In this document: positions 43,470 through 54,794 of the stretch, one piece after another | Layout: every line of letters starts with the position of its first letter | Position numbering within the stretch: the first letter of the stretch is position 1 | Assembly (NCBI GenBank): GCA_009760855.2 | Contig: WPIO01000016.1 | Span: forward strand, 2,992,001 to 3,056,000 | Direction of reading: 5' to 3' | From: Cristatella mucedo | Lineage: Eukaryota > Bryozoa > Phylactolaemata > Cristatellidae | Length of the DNA: 64,000 bases | Position numbers and translations under genes: made by a program | Notes under the pieces: model-generated | Seen by the model: the letters and a program-made list of their open reading frames with translations, nothing else | Database searches by the model: none | Told to the model about the DNA's origin: nothing

Positions 43470-46060
43470 TAATATAAATACACTTGACAAAGCGCTCTCA
43501 AAAAACTCGATCTCTTTCGAGGCAATTTACAATTGCTGCAGAGGAGACACGATCGCATGGTGAGTGGTATCATGCTTGATAAGCAGCATGACTAGCATGG
43601 TTAGGCATGGCACGCGCAGGGTCTGCATGCAAGTGTGGTTAGTGGCAGCTTACAACAGTGTCCGCACAAATAAGCACATAGAGGACGAATCGCTGGGACC
43701 CACAGAATACTGTCGTAAATAGCTGCGTTTTTAATTTCTTTTAAATTTGGTCGAGTCATGGGATGTCATAAAGGAATTCGGGACAGAGTTCCAGTCTTTG
43801 GGAGCATACGAACTAAAGGCACGGTCTCCAAAGGATTTGAGGTTTGCAAGAGATGTAAGTCAACAGTTAGATAACGAAAAGCTGGCGGCACGATGCTTAG
43901 CCTGGTGGGTGTTAGATCTGGTAGTTAGGCTGGAGCCGAAGAATCAAGGGATCAAAAAGTGAGCGACGAAAACTTGAAGTCGATCCGTTGCATGACTTGC
44001 AGCCAGTGCAGGTCGGCGAAAAGTGGTTTGATGTGGCGTTTGCGACTCTCACGACAGACAAGAATAGCTGGAGAGTTGTGCGCCAGCTGTGGGCACCTGA
44101 TTGCACGTGCCATTAGACCAGCAAGCAGTGAGTTAAAGACATCAAGACGGGATGTCAACAATGCACGGACTAACATGGGTTTTGTTTCACGATCTAAACA
44201 AGCCCCGAATTTCAGCACTATTATCTAGCTGAAAGTAGGCAGAACTGATTGCAAAGCTGACGTGGTGGTCTAAAGAAAGGAACATTCTGGAACATGGCAC
44301 CTAGATGATTTTGTCCAGAATCAACGCGAGATTTGCTGGCAGAGCTCATTTCGAGCGTCAGCCTTTCCAATTTCGGAATCACACTGATGCCCATGAGTTG
44401 GTTGTGTCGTCATACAATTTTATGAAATTAGCAGCCATCCATGCGCGGATGTCATCGATACACGCAGCAAGTGAGTTGAGAGAATTCAACATGCTCGCGA
44501 TCTGGGAGGAATCAAAGCAAAGGTACAACTGAGTATCATCCCCCATAAAGAGAAAGCCTAGAATGGGCTTGGCAATCACATCAACAAGAGATAGAGAGAG
44601 TATAAACCGTGAAAAGAGCGAAACCAAGCACGGAGCTCTGAGGTACTCCAAATTTCAGAGGTACCCTGGATGATCTGTGTCCATTACAATCAATACTCTG
44701 GAGTCTACCACTGAGATAGGACCTGAACCATTGCAGAGCGGTGCCCGTGATGCCCAGGCGAGATGAGAGGCGCTCAAGAAGGACTTGACGATTGATAGTA
44801 TCAAAAGCTGCAGAACGATCGTGCAAAACAAGCAGAGAAACTCTACCTATGTCTGCATTCCTAAGTAGGTCGTTGTATACCTGAAGCTATGCTGACTCGG
44901 AGTGATTAGCTCTAAAGCCAGACTGGAACTTACTAGCAGGTTTTGAAGTTTCAATATTTGAGTTCAGCTGGTCTGCAACAACTCGTTCCAATGTCTATGA
45001 TAGGAATGGTAGAATGGAGACTGGGCGGTAGTTGCTCAAGTTTTCTTGGTCTAGTGTTGCTTTCTTGAGTAGTGGCCTGACTACAGCTTTTTTTACTAAC
45101 CTTGAATCCTTTGGAGACAGTGCAGTTAGTTCGCATGCTCCCAAAGCCTGGAACTCCCTTCCGACTGGCGTCAGAACATTCCCTGACTTGACAACATTTA
45201 AAAAGAACTTAAAAACGCACCTATTTAGGACAGCATTTAGTGGGTTCCTGCGATTCGTCCTTCACGTGCTTATGCGTGCTGACACTGTGCATGCTGCCAC
45301 TAACCACATTTTTCCTTTTGCATGCTGACCCTGTGCATGTCATTCCTAACCATGTTATTCATGTTGTTTGGTTATCAAGCATGACATTACTCACCATTCA
45401 ATTGCATTTTCCTTTGCAGCAAAAATGTAAAGCGCCTAGAAATTTGTCGATTTCTCTGAGGGCGCTTTATCGAGTGAATTATCATTATTATTTTCGAAAT
45501 GAGCAAGGACATGTCCAGAGGCTAATGACATATGAATTATGTTAGTTATGCGTGGTAGCAGCAGATCAATGCAATGAACGAGCAGGGCAGGGGGAATAGG
45601 GTCCAGAGGACTTGTTGTCTTCTTTGATTCGGATATGAACTTCAGGACGATGTCACTAGTCGCTTGCTTGAATTTTGACATTGAGGTGCTGCCAGGAGTC
45701 GAGGGTAAGCATTCTAGGGGGGTCGCTGCCCTCGCTGGGTACTACTTCCTGATTCTGTCTATCGTCAAGACCAAGAAGCTAGAGAAGCGATCAGCCAGAT
45801 CATCACAGGGATCATCCAGTGAGGAGTTAACCTGGGAGCGGTTGAGGAGATGGTTGACCGTCGAACTCCTTTTTTTTGGATTGCGCATCTGTGATTCATA
45901 TTGCTATTTAGCTAGGGGCACATTTTGCTTAATCTGAGAAGCAAATCCATCAAGCGAATCATTTAGGGTCGTGCTGCAGAAGTCCACCAGTAAGAATTGG
46001 CGGCTCCGACTAAGGACATGAAAAGCAAGATGCTTCCTTGGCATCAGATGCAAAGGTCTT
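43470..46060 (-). mobile_element. Long LINE-A copy with an internal LINE-A insertion
   Basis: Minus strand: linker and RT N-terminal part (SPLDPIPPALL, ASGHVLAHF; about 46060-45498), interruption at 45098-45497, then RRPLLKKATL-type coding, DRSAAFDTINRQVLLERL, ALQWFRSYLSGRL, GDDTQLYLCFD and SLAACIDDIRAW, the C-terminal region, and a 3' tail at about 43475. The active site reads M-G-D-D. Frame breaks throughout make it inactive. The sequence rejoins cleanly on either side of the insertion. Confidence 0.85.
45098..45497 (+). mobile_element. LINE-A 3' copy inserted in another LINE-A
   Basis: Plus-strand C-terminal coding (DSAVSSHAPKAWNSLP, TTFKKNLKTHLFRTAF), the non-coding end with GCATGCTGACCCTGTGCATG, and the GAGGGCGCTTTATCGAGTG tail with (ATT)n. 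It interrupts the minus-strand copy between its HVLAHF and KAVVRPLL parts. 5'-truncated and relatively well preserved. Confidence 0.88.
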
Positions 46061-47067
46061 CGCATTCAGCCATTAACATGCGCTTTCTTAAACCAAGACG
46101 ACGGATACAGCAGATTTAATAAGATCCGACTCTTTGGGGTCAGACGCTCAGAATTCGGAGGAAGAGGTTGTCTTAGCCACAGTCGACGGTTTGAAGTTGC
46201 GTACGATCATTTGATCGAACGAGTTGAGTTTTTGCGTGCTGGAATGTGCAAAATCAGCCAGTTTGTGAATATCTTCATACGTGGGATCAGCTGAGTTTTT
46301 AGATTGAAGAGTGAAATGTTCAATGCAGAAAAGGAATTAGCGCCACCGGATGATTTATGGAGCACAGAATCGAAAAGAGTATGCACAATCTGAAATAAAG
46401 TAGATCCGACGTGTAATGGAGAGATAAAACTACAAAAAATGGGCTGCCCGCTATTGGATTATAACTGCACACAAGTAAATCCTCTGGTGAAGAATGCTTC
46501 GAGGGGAACTGTGGGGGGGGGGCTTTTACTTTGACGACTAGCCAGCTGTAGCAGCTGTTTCACTGCAATGGCTGCTCCACTGCAGTCGCTGCTCGAAGTT
46601 TGATACTTTTAAATTACTTTCGACTAGGGAAAAAGGAAGCTTTCATACCGGCATCGCTTATGGTGAAGGATTTTAGTGAGCTCAGCCAGGACTGTCTCGC
46701 GGAAAACTATTCAATTATTCAACTTAATACTTCGGTGACATATGATTAGGGTTCAGTGGCACGTTCAATGTCTTTACCACTAGGAAACGTACAGACTGGC
46801 CGCCGGGTTATAACTAGCTCTATAGTTAATAATTTAGTTATATATTTACTGCGGTGGTTTGTGGTGTAGAATGTTTTGAAGAATCAAAAAATCTTGAATT
46901 GCAGATCAATGCACGAGTTTGTCTGAGCTGGGGCATGAAGCGGCCTGAAAGGCAAATAATGGAAGGAGTAATTGCACTGATGAAGAGTCCATGCATCCGC
47001 ATTATTTGAGCATATTTAAATGTATACGCGTATACACATGTACATGTACCTGAGATGTTTTTTTCAG

Positions 47068-47189
47068 GTTTTTCAATCAAACAGTGCCTCTACCATTCCC
47101 ATTCATTGGTACATTGGCAGTGACTGTCGCGGTCCAACTAACCTACCCAGGCATTCCTTTAAGTGTGAACATCGATTTTGAATCAAAAG
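47068..47189 (+). CDS. CUB domain 7, second-half exon
   Basis: After GTTTTTTTCAG: one base completes Arg (AG|G), 40 codons, and a final G before GTAAGG. The translation is FFNQTVPLPFPF, TLAVTVAVQL and LSVNIDFESK. The strand pattern, length and 2-to-1 phase fit a CUB second half. FN replaces the CG that usually follows Arg-Phe, so Cys4 is missing, matching the missing Cys3 at 39208-39436. Strong acceptor and donor. Confidence 0.82.
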
Positions 47190-47349
47190 GTAAGGCTGGC
47201 TCTGGGAGTGCTCGTCACATTGTTTTTTGTGAGTAACTCAGCAAAATAAATTTAGCCTGTTAACTAATCGATTGTCACTCATTTAATTCTTTATCATATT
47301 TAATGATAAGCTATCTATTTACTAAGAATATAATGCTGCATGGATAGTG

Positions 47350-47531
47350 TAAAACTACTCTGCTATGCTTTCCACTTTCTCTTTGTTGCGTGAGACGAAG
47401 TCTGTTGGCTACCGAATGCATACCAAACGCTGCTTAGGCTGTGAGTGGGCTATTCAAAACTCTCCTGCGTAACACCCACACGGTCTTTATGACTTTGTGG
47501 AGTTACAGACGGAAATACATTACATTACATC
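47350..47531 (+). repeat. LINE-B 3' tail (B6)
   Basis: CGTGAGACGAAGTCTGTTGG, then ACACCCACACGGTCTTTATG and GAGTTACAGACGGAAATACA with (TTACA)n. A 5'-truncated copy ending in a clean tail. Confidence 0.9.
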
Positions 47532-47784
47532 ACATGTATGCGATTTCGTTTTTTGCCGCATTGTATGTTTTACTTCATACAAATCCTTATTGATACTCAT
47601 CAATCATACACTCTAGCATGCAAATTGAGACAGGGTCTTTTGAATACCGTCGTCTACTCATGCAAACGTCTGCATGAGCATTTGTCCTAATTTATGTAAA
47701 ATGGTGGAACTAAGAGTCGATTTAACTACAGTGAACCGTTGTTTTGCGATCGATTCAGTGCATTGAAATGTATTAAATAAATAA

Positions 47785-48300
47785 TGTAGTTAATAATAAT
47801 AAGTTGCTTGTATAGCCTTCAGATATCCCCTCAATCTCTTTACTTTCTCGGTGCAAACAAAGGAGCCATGAACGAATAGTTAATGGTAGCATGCTCAATG
47901 GCAACTACCCCAGCATGGTTAGGAGTGACATGCAAAGAGTCAGCATGCAAATACGGTTAGCGGCAGCATGACACTGTCAGCACGCATTATAAGACAAACG
48001 AAGAAATACACGAACCCACTTAATGCTGTGTTAAAATAATGCGTTTCTAGCTTCATTCAAATGTCGTCCAATCGGGGGATGTCGTGCCACCAGTCGGAAG
48101 TGAATTCCATGCTTTGAGAGTTTGCAAAACTAAATGCCCAGTCTCCAAAAGATTCAAGATTCATACGAAGTGAAGGTACGACACCCACGATAGACAAGCG
48201 TAGCTGCAGAGTTTTGACCTCTTTTAAACGCCTGAATGCACATGCCGGTGAACAAGCAAGTTGGGATTTCCAGAAGACGAGATTGGACGTCACAAAAGCA
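47785..48300 (-). repeat. LINE-A 3' copy, degenerate
   Basis: Decayed tail near 47790, non-coding landmarks (AGCATGGTTAGGAGTGACAT), then the NLESFGDWAFSF block and C-terminal coding on the minus strand. Confidence 0.8.
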
Positions 48301-48451
48301 TAGACTCATACAGATGCGTTACCAAGACGCTGCTGCTAGAGGGAAAGTCATTGCATTAACAGGCATTGTGGAGGGAAATGTAAGGAAGGCGATGAAGATG
48401 AAGATGATGATGAAGATGATGATGAAAGCGAAGGTTAAAATTATGATATTA

Positions 48452-48670
48452 ATAATAATAATAATGCACTTGATATAGCCCCTAGAGAACTCAATCTCTT
48501 CCTAGACGCTTTACATTTTCTGCAAAGGGAATCGCGATTGAATCGAGAGTAATATCATGCTTGATTAACAAAATGAATAACGTGGTTAGGGGTGAATGCA
48601 CAGGGTCAACATGCAAATGTGGCTAGTGGCAGCATGCACAGTGTCAGCACGCATAAGCACATGAAGGACG
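48452..48670 (-). repeat. LINE-A 3' tail copy
   Basis: (AAT)n, GCACTTGATATAGCCCC and the non-coding end up to GCACATGAAGGACGA. 5'-truncated there. Two neighbouring minus LINE-A copies (47785 and 48452) are separate insertions because each has its own tail. Confidence 0.88.
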
Positions 48671-49799
48671 ATGATGAAGATGAATATGAAGAGAATGTCC
48701 CCTGCTTCGCCATCGAGCCACAAGTTGCAATGGTCACATTCTCTCGAACGAGCGCTTCTCGTGGACGAACGAAGCGTTGCGTCTGGGCGATATCGGTTAT
48801 CTTCGTACACTCTAGCGGTTCCGCTAACGCTATATCAGTTGCCACCACAGCAGACCCAAATATCCCTGGCGAACGTCCACTGCATCCACGCAAGTTCCAG
48901 CTTCGTCCTGAAAGTTAGGACTCTCTGAGCACAAGATGTAAACGTGCCAATCGCGTGGGCCTGGAGGCTGTGCTTATAAAGAGCACCATCCTAGATGATC
49001 AAATATCTATCGCCGTTAATTGCAAATATGAAAGCGAAAATTGACAGATAGCATACGTCCAGTCGTTTTAGCTGCCTTGGCAGAGGCACAGGTAACCATG
49101 CAAAGCCAGTGGGAACAAATTAGGACGGGAGTTCAGTGAAGCACGTGATATGGAAGTGAAAGGATCATTGAAGGATCAGTGAAGCACGAGAACGTCAACT
49201 AAGTGGAACAAATGCCCATTAAGCTGAGACTTAAATGGTGAAAATCCATGGCAACTAATTGTAAGGCAGAGAGTAGACGTCAAAGTTAATTCAAGCTTGA
49301 TATGTAGTCAGTAATACTCTGACAGAAAACTGCACAGTGGCAGCTATGCCGTTGACGACAGACCACAGAGCTGCCGAGTGTTGCGCCAGTTCGATTCGAA
49401 TAAGCACCTATATTGGAAGTCGCCGCAAAAGAGAGTGACAGTAATCTTGACGTATTGACACACAGTCGTAAACTAGTGTGGCTGTCGTAATTTTATGTGA
49501 ACGTGCCCCAATTTGATCGTGATCCTCCGTCGAGTATAGCTTAGCATGATGACAAACGAGATTTGCTCATCCGATGATGAGTCATTTTGGATTGAAGCAG
49601 TACGCCCAGATTTAGGTAGTCGTCACTGAAGTGCTTGTAGATTAAATGCATCATTAGTCTCAGGTCTTCTTGTTAATGGTTGGCGGCAGGACTGTGCATA
49701 ACTATTAAAAAACTACGCTCCCAGCAGCGAAAAGGATCGTCCATTGCAGGATTCTAGCACACGACCTTGGCAATGAATTCGTAAAAAGCATCCGCCTTT

Positions 49800-49826
49800 C
49801 CTAGTGAGCCATCACGGCTCACTAGG
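49800..49826. other. Perfect 11-bp inverted repeat, 5-nt loop
   Basis: CCTAGTGAGCC (49800-49810), ATCAC, GGCTCACTAGG (49816-49826). Isolated; no element boundary recognised. Confidence 0.95.
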
Positions 49827-49994
49827 TATGCATCGTCACGGTTGATTTTCGTCGAGATGGTGGCGATCGAAGTGGGAATTTCGTTGCGGCGCGTGCTGCA
49901 AGGGAGGGAAGCAAATGAGTCGTTGACAGAGCAAGGCTGAGAGCGAGTAAGAGAAATGTAATTTAAAAATGTAAATTAAGTAAGAGAAAGTAAG

Positions 49995-51977
49995 CCTGAA
50001 CAGCAGACATTTCTTATCGACTTGTTATGTACCTAACACGAATATGACAGTCAAGCGGCAATAATGGCCCCAATTTTTTTTTAATCTGAAATAAATTAAT
50101 GTGTACATCACGAAATACGGAATGCACGCCAATAGTAATGGGCATGCGGTTGATTGATGCCTGTAAAAAATAATCATAGACTTCTACTTCTTCGATTGCT
50201 TCACCAGTCTGTTCGAAAGCATCTCGGGGGAGTGTCCAGCAGTTGTCAGCCAGCATTGTAGTGGACCATTGTCCCAGGTTTCTTCGTTCCTTTGTGGAGA
50301 TAATAATAGTAATAATAATAATAATGATAATAATGCACTTGATAAAGAGCCCTCAGAGAACTCAATCTCTCTCTAGGCGCTTTACATTAACTGCAAAGGG
50401 AAATGCAATTGAATGATGAGTAATATCATGCTCGATAAACAAAACAAGATGAATAACATTGGGGTGTCTTTATTGAAACGTTCGCCATGTTTCATGACGA
50501 TAATACAGTTGTCAGGAATGAATCCCAACGGAAATGAAGGAGGTGGATCTTTAACCACATATTGGAGCTACGTTTTTACGTGTCTTTTGCGTTTACTAGC
50601 TCCCTGTATTTTTCCCCCTAACATTCCCGAGAATATTTGCAGACACTAGGCTATAAACAATCCATTCTTATTTCGCACCACCAAGCAAATATTTACTGAA
50701 CCTGTCATCTTTGGCGTGCCTTCGAAACTGAGGGCACACAAAACGCCCTCTTTAACCTTTGCTTGCTGAGACGAACTGATATTTCATGCAGGTATTGGAA
50801 AACAGGCGAAGTCGGGTCCATAGCTTTCACGAAGTTCTTCGTCAAACCTAGTTTGACTAGAAGAGTTCGTAGCAGGATTTTGAGAGCCTCGACCAGAGCT
50901 GGGTGCTGGATATTCTTCTCTCTATTTGCTATAGTTTGTCCGCTAGTCTATTCCTTCTGCGATTAGTGCAGTCTTCTTGCTCGGCTATCCCTCTTAAGTA
51001 AGAAACACATTTTGCACATCCCTGCTGCAGTTCCGATAAAGCAAATACCTTCAAATCACCACAGAAGTGCTATTTTTACTCGTTATACTCAATTGAATTT
51101 ACTGGATGCCTTAAGTTATCGCATGTCTCTTTTATGTGGACAGCATGAGGTACTGAAATAGATAATGAAATAGATAAATAGAAGATGGTTTCGATTGTAC
51201 AAAAGCACAGCCTTATGACTCAGCTTTGAAGAGTCTACAGATAGTCTCCATTCTTGCGGGTCATGCGTGACTTGTCGGACGTTGATGAGGCCTTCAGTAT
51301 CGGAAAAGAATATCGTTTAGTTTAACTACTAAAGATAGGCTTCAAGTTCTGGTGGCACCAATGATCTTGAGTAGCTGCGGGTTCTTGAAGGGGAAGTCCG
51401 TCGCCGTGTGGAACTGGTTTCAATGCAGACGGAATGTTTGGATGGATTATTGTCGACATCTTTCGCTTCGTTATTCCGCCGGAAAAGAGGAGGAACCAGG
51501 CAGAATTAATAGTCGTGCATGTGGTTGCTTGGCTCTCTCCGATACACCACGGGGACTGCCAACGGCATTGAAGGTCTTTTGCAATTCAACCACGGTGAAG
51601 GCATTGTTGTACATGAAGTAGCACAGCATATACATGGGACCCAAGGCTGCTCTTGGTTACCAACCCTGTATCCGAAGTGACGATGATGTGCTTGCTTTTT
51701 TTCACTTGAGAAGTGATACTTTTCTTCGGGGCGGCAAACGTCACTTCCCAAAAGTATAGAAAAATCTGTCGACGGTATTAGCACACTTTCGAGGCATTGC
51801 TGTTTTGTATTGTACATCAATAGATAAAATAAATACAGTTTCGTGTAACAGTAGCTTGTACTCTCTCGCACAATAATTGAAATACTTTAAATGCTCAACT
51901 TTTTCGACTGGGGACGATAACTTCAGCGTGCTGATGCAGCCGCCTGACAGTAGCATTGAATTGCATCAGAAAATGAC
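49995..51977 (-). mobile_element. Element C copy 2, interrupted by LINE-A
   Basis: Aligned with 22965-24935 along its length. The minus strand encodes REPSNHMHDY (about 51510), a middle region, and a C-terminal frame (50256-50014) starting MLADNCWTLPRDAFEQ, then VYDYFLQASINRMP. The MLAD-x-CWTL-x-RD pattern is what I associate with the C-terminus of a conserved uncharacterised repeat protein in invertebrates. A LINE-A tail copy at 50300-50458 splits it. Frames are broken, so it is a relic. Confidence 0.6.
50300..50458 (-). mobile_element. LINE-A tail inserted in Element C copy 2
   Basis: (AAT)n, TGCACTTGATAAAGAGCCCTC, then GGCGCTTTACATT and non-coding sequence up to AATAACATT. Copy 1 of Element C lacks it at the equivalent place (about 23250). 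Confidence 0.9.
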
Positions 51978-51989
51978 GAAGTCTTAATC

Positions 51990-52085
51990 CAGCCTAATCT
52001 GTGAGTGGGCTATACAAAACACTCCTGCCTAACACCCACATAGTCGTCGTGGCTTTTTAGAGTTGCAGAAGGCAATACATGCACA
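51990..52085 (+). repeat. LINE-B 3' tail (B7)
   Basis: TGTGAGTGGGCTATACAAAA, CACCCACATAGTCG and AGTTGCAGAAGGCAATACAT, directly followed by a LINE-A copy. Confidence 0.85.
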
Positions 52086-52485
52086 GCCTATCCTTTGGAG
52101 ACCATGCATTTAGCTCGTATGCTCCCACAGCCTGGAACTCCCTCCCGACCTGCATCAGAACATCCCCTGACCTGACCACATTTAAAAGAAACTTAAAAAC
52201 ATACCTATTTAGGACAGCATTTAGTGGGTCCTTGTGATTCGTCCTCGATGTGCTTATGCGTGCTGACACTGTTCCTGCTGCCAATAACCACATTTGCATG
52301 CTGACCCAGTGCATGTAACCCCTAACCATGTTATTCATTTTGTTTGTTTTTCAAGCATGATTTTACTTACTATTCTATTGCGTATCACTTTGCAGCAAAT
52401 GTAAAGCGCCTAGAAAGAGATTAAGTTCTCTGAGGGCGCTTTATCAAGTGCAATATTATTATTATTATTATTATTATTAAAGTCG
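52085..52485 (+). repeat. LINE-A 3' copy
   Basis: SFGDHAFSSYAPTAWNSLP-type coding, LKTYLFRTAFSGSL, the non-coding end, a GAGGGCGCTTTATCAAGTGC tail and (ATT)n. It ends about 170 bp before the CUB8 exon. Confidence 0.92.
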
Positions 52486-52657
52486 TAAATCGTAGCTTCA
52501 GTAGGGGCTCATGCTGGTGGCACCTGCTGGCCTTCTGTACGCATTTCTCGTGCTTGCAGCCCGGGCCATCAAAGCCGGCCATCTTTAACAGTAGCTCCGT
52601 TGCGGTGTCTACGACAGCCTGTCACTATCTAGGTGGCTCTCACTGCTATCGCTGCAG

Positions 52658-52892
52658 ACACGAATACGACTGAATTGTTCGGAAAGGGCAGCATAGTGAC
52701 ACCAAACTTTCCGTACAACTACCCAAGCTTGTTCGGATACACGTGGAAGCTGACGGCAGTACCCGGCCAATACGTCTACATCGAGTTCTACAGCTTCGAG
52801 ACGGAGACTCACGAGGGCGACGAAGAGTGCTCGTATGACAGTCTCGTCATCTACAGCTCTCTACAGCCATCCGATTTCTCACTGCTGGCCCG
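52658..52892 (+). CDS. CUB domain 8, first-half exon
   Basis: After TATCGCTGCAG: AC start, 77 codons, CG before GTAGGA. The translation is (D)TNTTELFGKGSIVTPNFPYNYP, FGYTWKLTAVP, QYVYIEFYSFETE, EECSYDSLVIYS and FSLLAR. The TPNFPYNYP segment, the E..D pair (FETE, C-x-YDSL) and VIYSS are textbook CUB. Thr replaces Cys1 and Tyr replaces Cys2 (YTW). Cys3 is kept. An earlier AG at 52632 gives a stop in the joined frame, so the 52658 start is preferred. The acidic residues fit a calcium-binding type of CUB. Confidence 0.88.
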
Positions 52893-53041
52893 GTAGGACT
52901 TCCAGTACAGGCCGGCTCTGAATTCCAAGTAGAATCCACGCCGGTTTATAATTCACATGAAAATTCAAATCCGGCTCACGCCACCGTAGAATTCGCGCTT
53001 CTGTTTCCATCCCAGCTAAGAAGTGTCTGCTGACATTTCAG

Positions 53042-53157
53042 ATTCTGTGGACCGTCAATTCCGCCGGGACTATTCGTTGGCTCTGAGGCATCCGTCGTCT
53101 TCACTAGCAACAGCCTTCACGTGGCAACTGGAGTCAATGCGACCTTCACATCTGCAG
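53042..53157 (+). CDS. CUB domain 8, second-half exon
   Basis: After GCTGACATTTCAG: one base completes Arg (CG|A), 38 codons, then a final G. The translation is FCGPSIPPGLFVG, ASVVFTSNSLHV and GVNATFTSA. RFCG is the classic start of a CUB second half (Cys4). The position that should be a GT donor reads GCTAGT, so the exon would need a GC-AG intron. Reading on gives an in-frame stop (GGC TAG) immediately. Length and phase match the other second halves if spliced there. Confidence 0.85.
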
Positions 53158-53254
53158 GCTAGTTCAACGCTGCGCACATTGCCGAAAAACCAAGGAGACA
53201 GCCAGCACACGCTTGCGCTTAGCATTTACGTCACACCACGGCTCCTTCATCCAC

Positions 53255-53690
53255 AGCTGAAATATTGCTCCAGTTTCAGCCTTTTTCGGTTCCTCATGTC
53301 CTGTATGGACAGCAAATTAGCTGTTCCATTCCTCCGCCTAAAGACCGTTGCCGATACATGCTTTTGCTCTGCAGGTCCTAGACTGTGGAACTTGCTTTCA
53401 CAATTCTTATGCGACGGCAAATACTCTCCTGCTGCCGACTGTGGCGCATCTTTTCGAGCGATCCTGAACTACTACTTCCGTGCTACTCACTACCTCAAGT
53501 GCTCTCATGACTCTGCTGTGCTTCCCGCTTTCTCTTTTTTCTGCGTAAGTAAAGTCTGTTGGCTACCGCATGCGCACGGAAAGCCGCTTAGGCTGTTAGT
53601 GGGCTATACAAAACTCTATGCGTCACATCAACGCTGTCTTTTTTGGCGAAGTTACAGACAGAGATGCATACATAAAATATGTGCACATGA
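53255..53690 (+). repeat. LINE-B 3' copy (B8)
   Basis: MDSKLAVPFLRLKTVAD, SAGPRLWNLLSQFL and HYLKCSHDSAVLP, then the 3' end to about 53685. It starts about 100 bp after the CUB8 exon and its frame happens to be open through that exon. Confidence 0.9.
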
Positions 53691-54074
53691 AGACTAGGTA
53701 CGGCTAGTTTACAACGTCCATAGCCACTCTGGCTGGTCCTAACCGTGCAAAAGGAAAAATATCACTCACTCGGTGAAAATGCAAATATCATTTCTAAGGA
53801 GCAACTTGTCGACAATTTCAAAAACTATATAGCAAATAACTTTCATGCAGCGCCATTCTGAAGTGTCTCAAGCGCGGTTGAGCTGATAACAGCGGATAGC
53901 AGCACATTTTGGTGTCATCTTTCAGAGCGATGCATTCAAAGGATGTTTTCTGGTTACAAAATTTACGTGCACTGAATGTTGCTTTAAATGAGCTTCGGAC
54001 ACCACTAAACCGTAAATGACTGGAAGGCTACCATAGGATTGCCGAAAGCCTATTATGTCCTGAGTGCACTATTT

Positions 54075-54680
54075 CATAATAATAATAACAATGTACGTGA
54101 TAAAGCGCCCTCAGAGAACTTAATCTCTTTCTAGGCGCTTTACATTTGCTGCAAAGGGAAATGCAATTGAATGGTAAGTAAAATCATGCTTGAAAAACAA
54201 GCAAAATGAATAATATGGTTAAGGGTGACATGCACAGGGTCAGCATGCAAATGTGGTTAGTGGCAGCATGCACAGTGTCAGCACGCATAAGCACGTGAAG
54301 GACGAATCACAGGAACCCACTAAATGCTGTCCTAAATAGGTGTGTTTTTAAGTTCCTTTTAAATGTAGTCAGGTCAGGGGATGTTCTGACGCAGGTTGGG
54401 AGGCAGTTCCAGGCTTTGGGAGCATACGAACTAAATGCACGGTGTCCAAAGGATTTAAGGTTTGTACGAGGTATTTCTAGACTGTTGGATTCCGAAAAGC
54501 GGGTGGTACGATGCTTGGCCTGATGGGGGAGTATGTCGGAGAGATAGGCTGGAGCCATAGAATGAAGGGACCTAAAAGTGAGCGACAAAACCTTGAAGTC
54601 AATCCGTTGCTTGACTGGTAGCCAGTGCAGGTCGGCGAGAAGTGGAGTAATGTGGCGATTTAAGCGTCTCCTACGTAGCA
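54075..54680 (-). repeat. LINE-A 3' copy, well preserved
   Basis: (AAT)n and the GTGATAAAGCGCCCTCAGAG tail. A 124-codon minus frame has HITPLLADLHWLPVKQRIDF, MAPAYLSDILPHQAKH and APKAWNCLPTCVR. Truncated at about 54680. One of the youngest-looking copies. Confidence 0.92.
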
Positions 54681-54794
54681 TCCCCGTAGTCCTAGCAGCT
54701 TACTAAACTTTCAGACTGAGATGCGTCACATTATACTTATATGCAAGTGTATATGATTTTATACATTTGAATTCTGGTAAATATTAAAAATAAC

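Larger units (their letters stand above)
39437..47067 (+). other. Intron within CUB7
   Basis: 7.6 kb. SINE (40391-40515), SPIN-like element (41002-41189), pogo/Tigger-like element (41490-42157), SINE scrap (43055-43110) and a nested LINE-A stack (43470-46060). 39437-40390, 40516-41000, 42160-43050 and 46300-47060 contain nothing I recognise. 46061-46300 may be the 5' end of the LINE-A copy. Confidence 0.75.
47190..52657 (+). other. Intron between CUB7 and CUB8
   Basis: 5.5 kb. LINE-B tail (47350-47531), LINE-A pieces (47785-48300, 48452-48670), Element C copy 2 (49995-51977) with a LINE-A insertion, then LINE-B and LINE-A ends (51990-52485) close to the CUB8 exon. 48671-49990 has no recognised element. 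An open plus frame near 48690-48918 looks coding-like but matches nothing I know. Confidence 0.75.

Noticed and set aside
48592-48918. 108-codon plus frame as an extra CUB half
   Set aside because: The left part is LINE-A antisense. The right part (CFAIEPQVAMVTFS) is only vaguely CUB-like and has no donor in the required phase.
53023-53697. 224-codon continuous plus frame as a single-exon gene
   Set aside because: A chance fusion in an offset frame: it crosses the CUB8 second-half exon out of that exon's reading frame and then enters LINE-B C-terminal coding.
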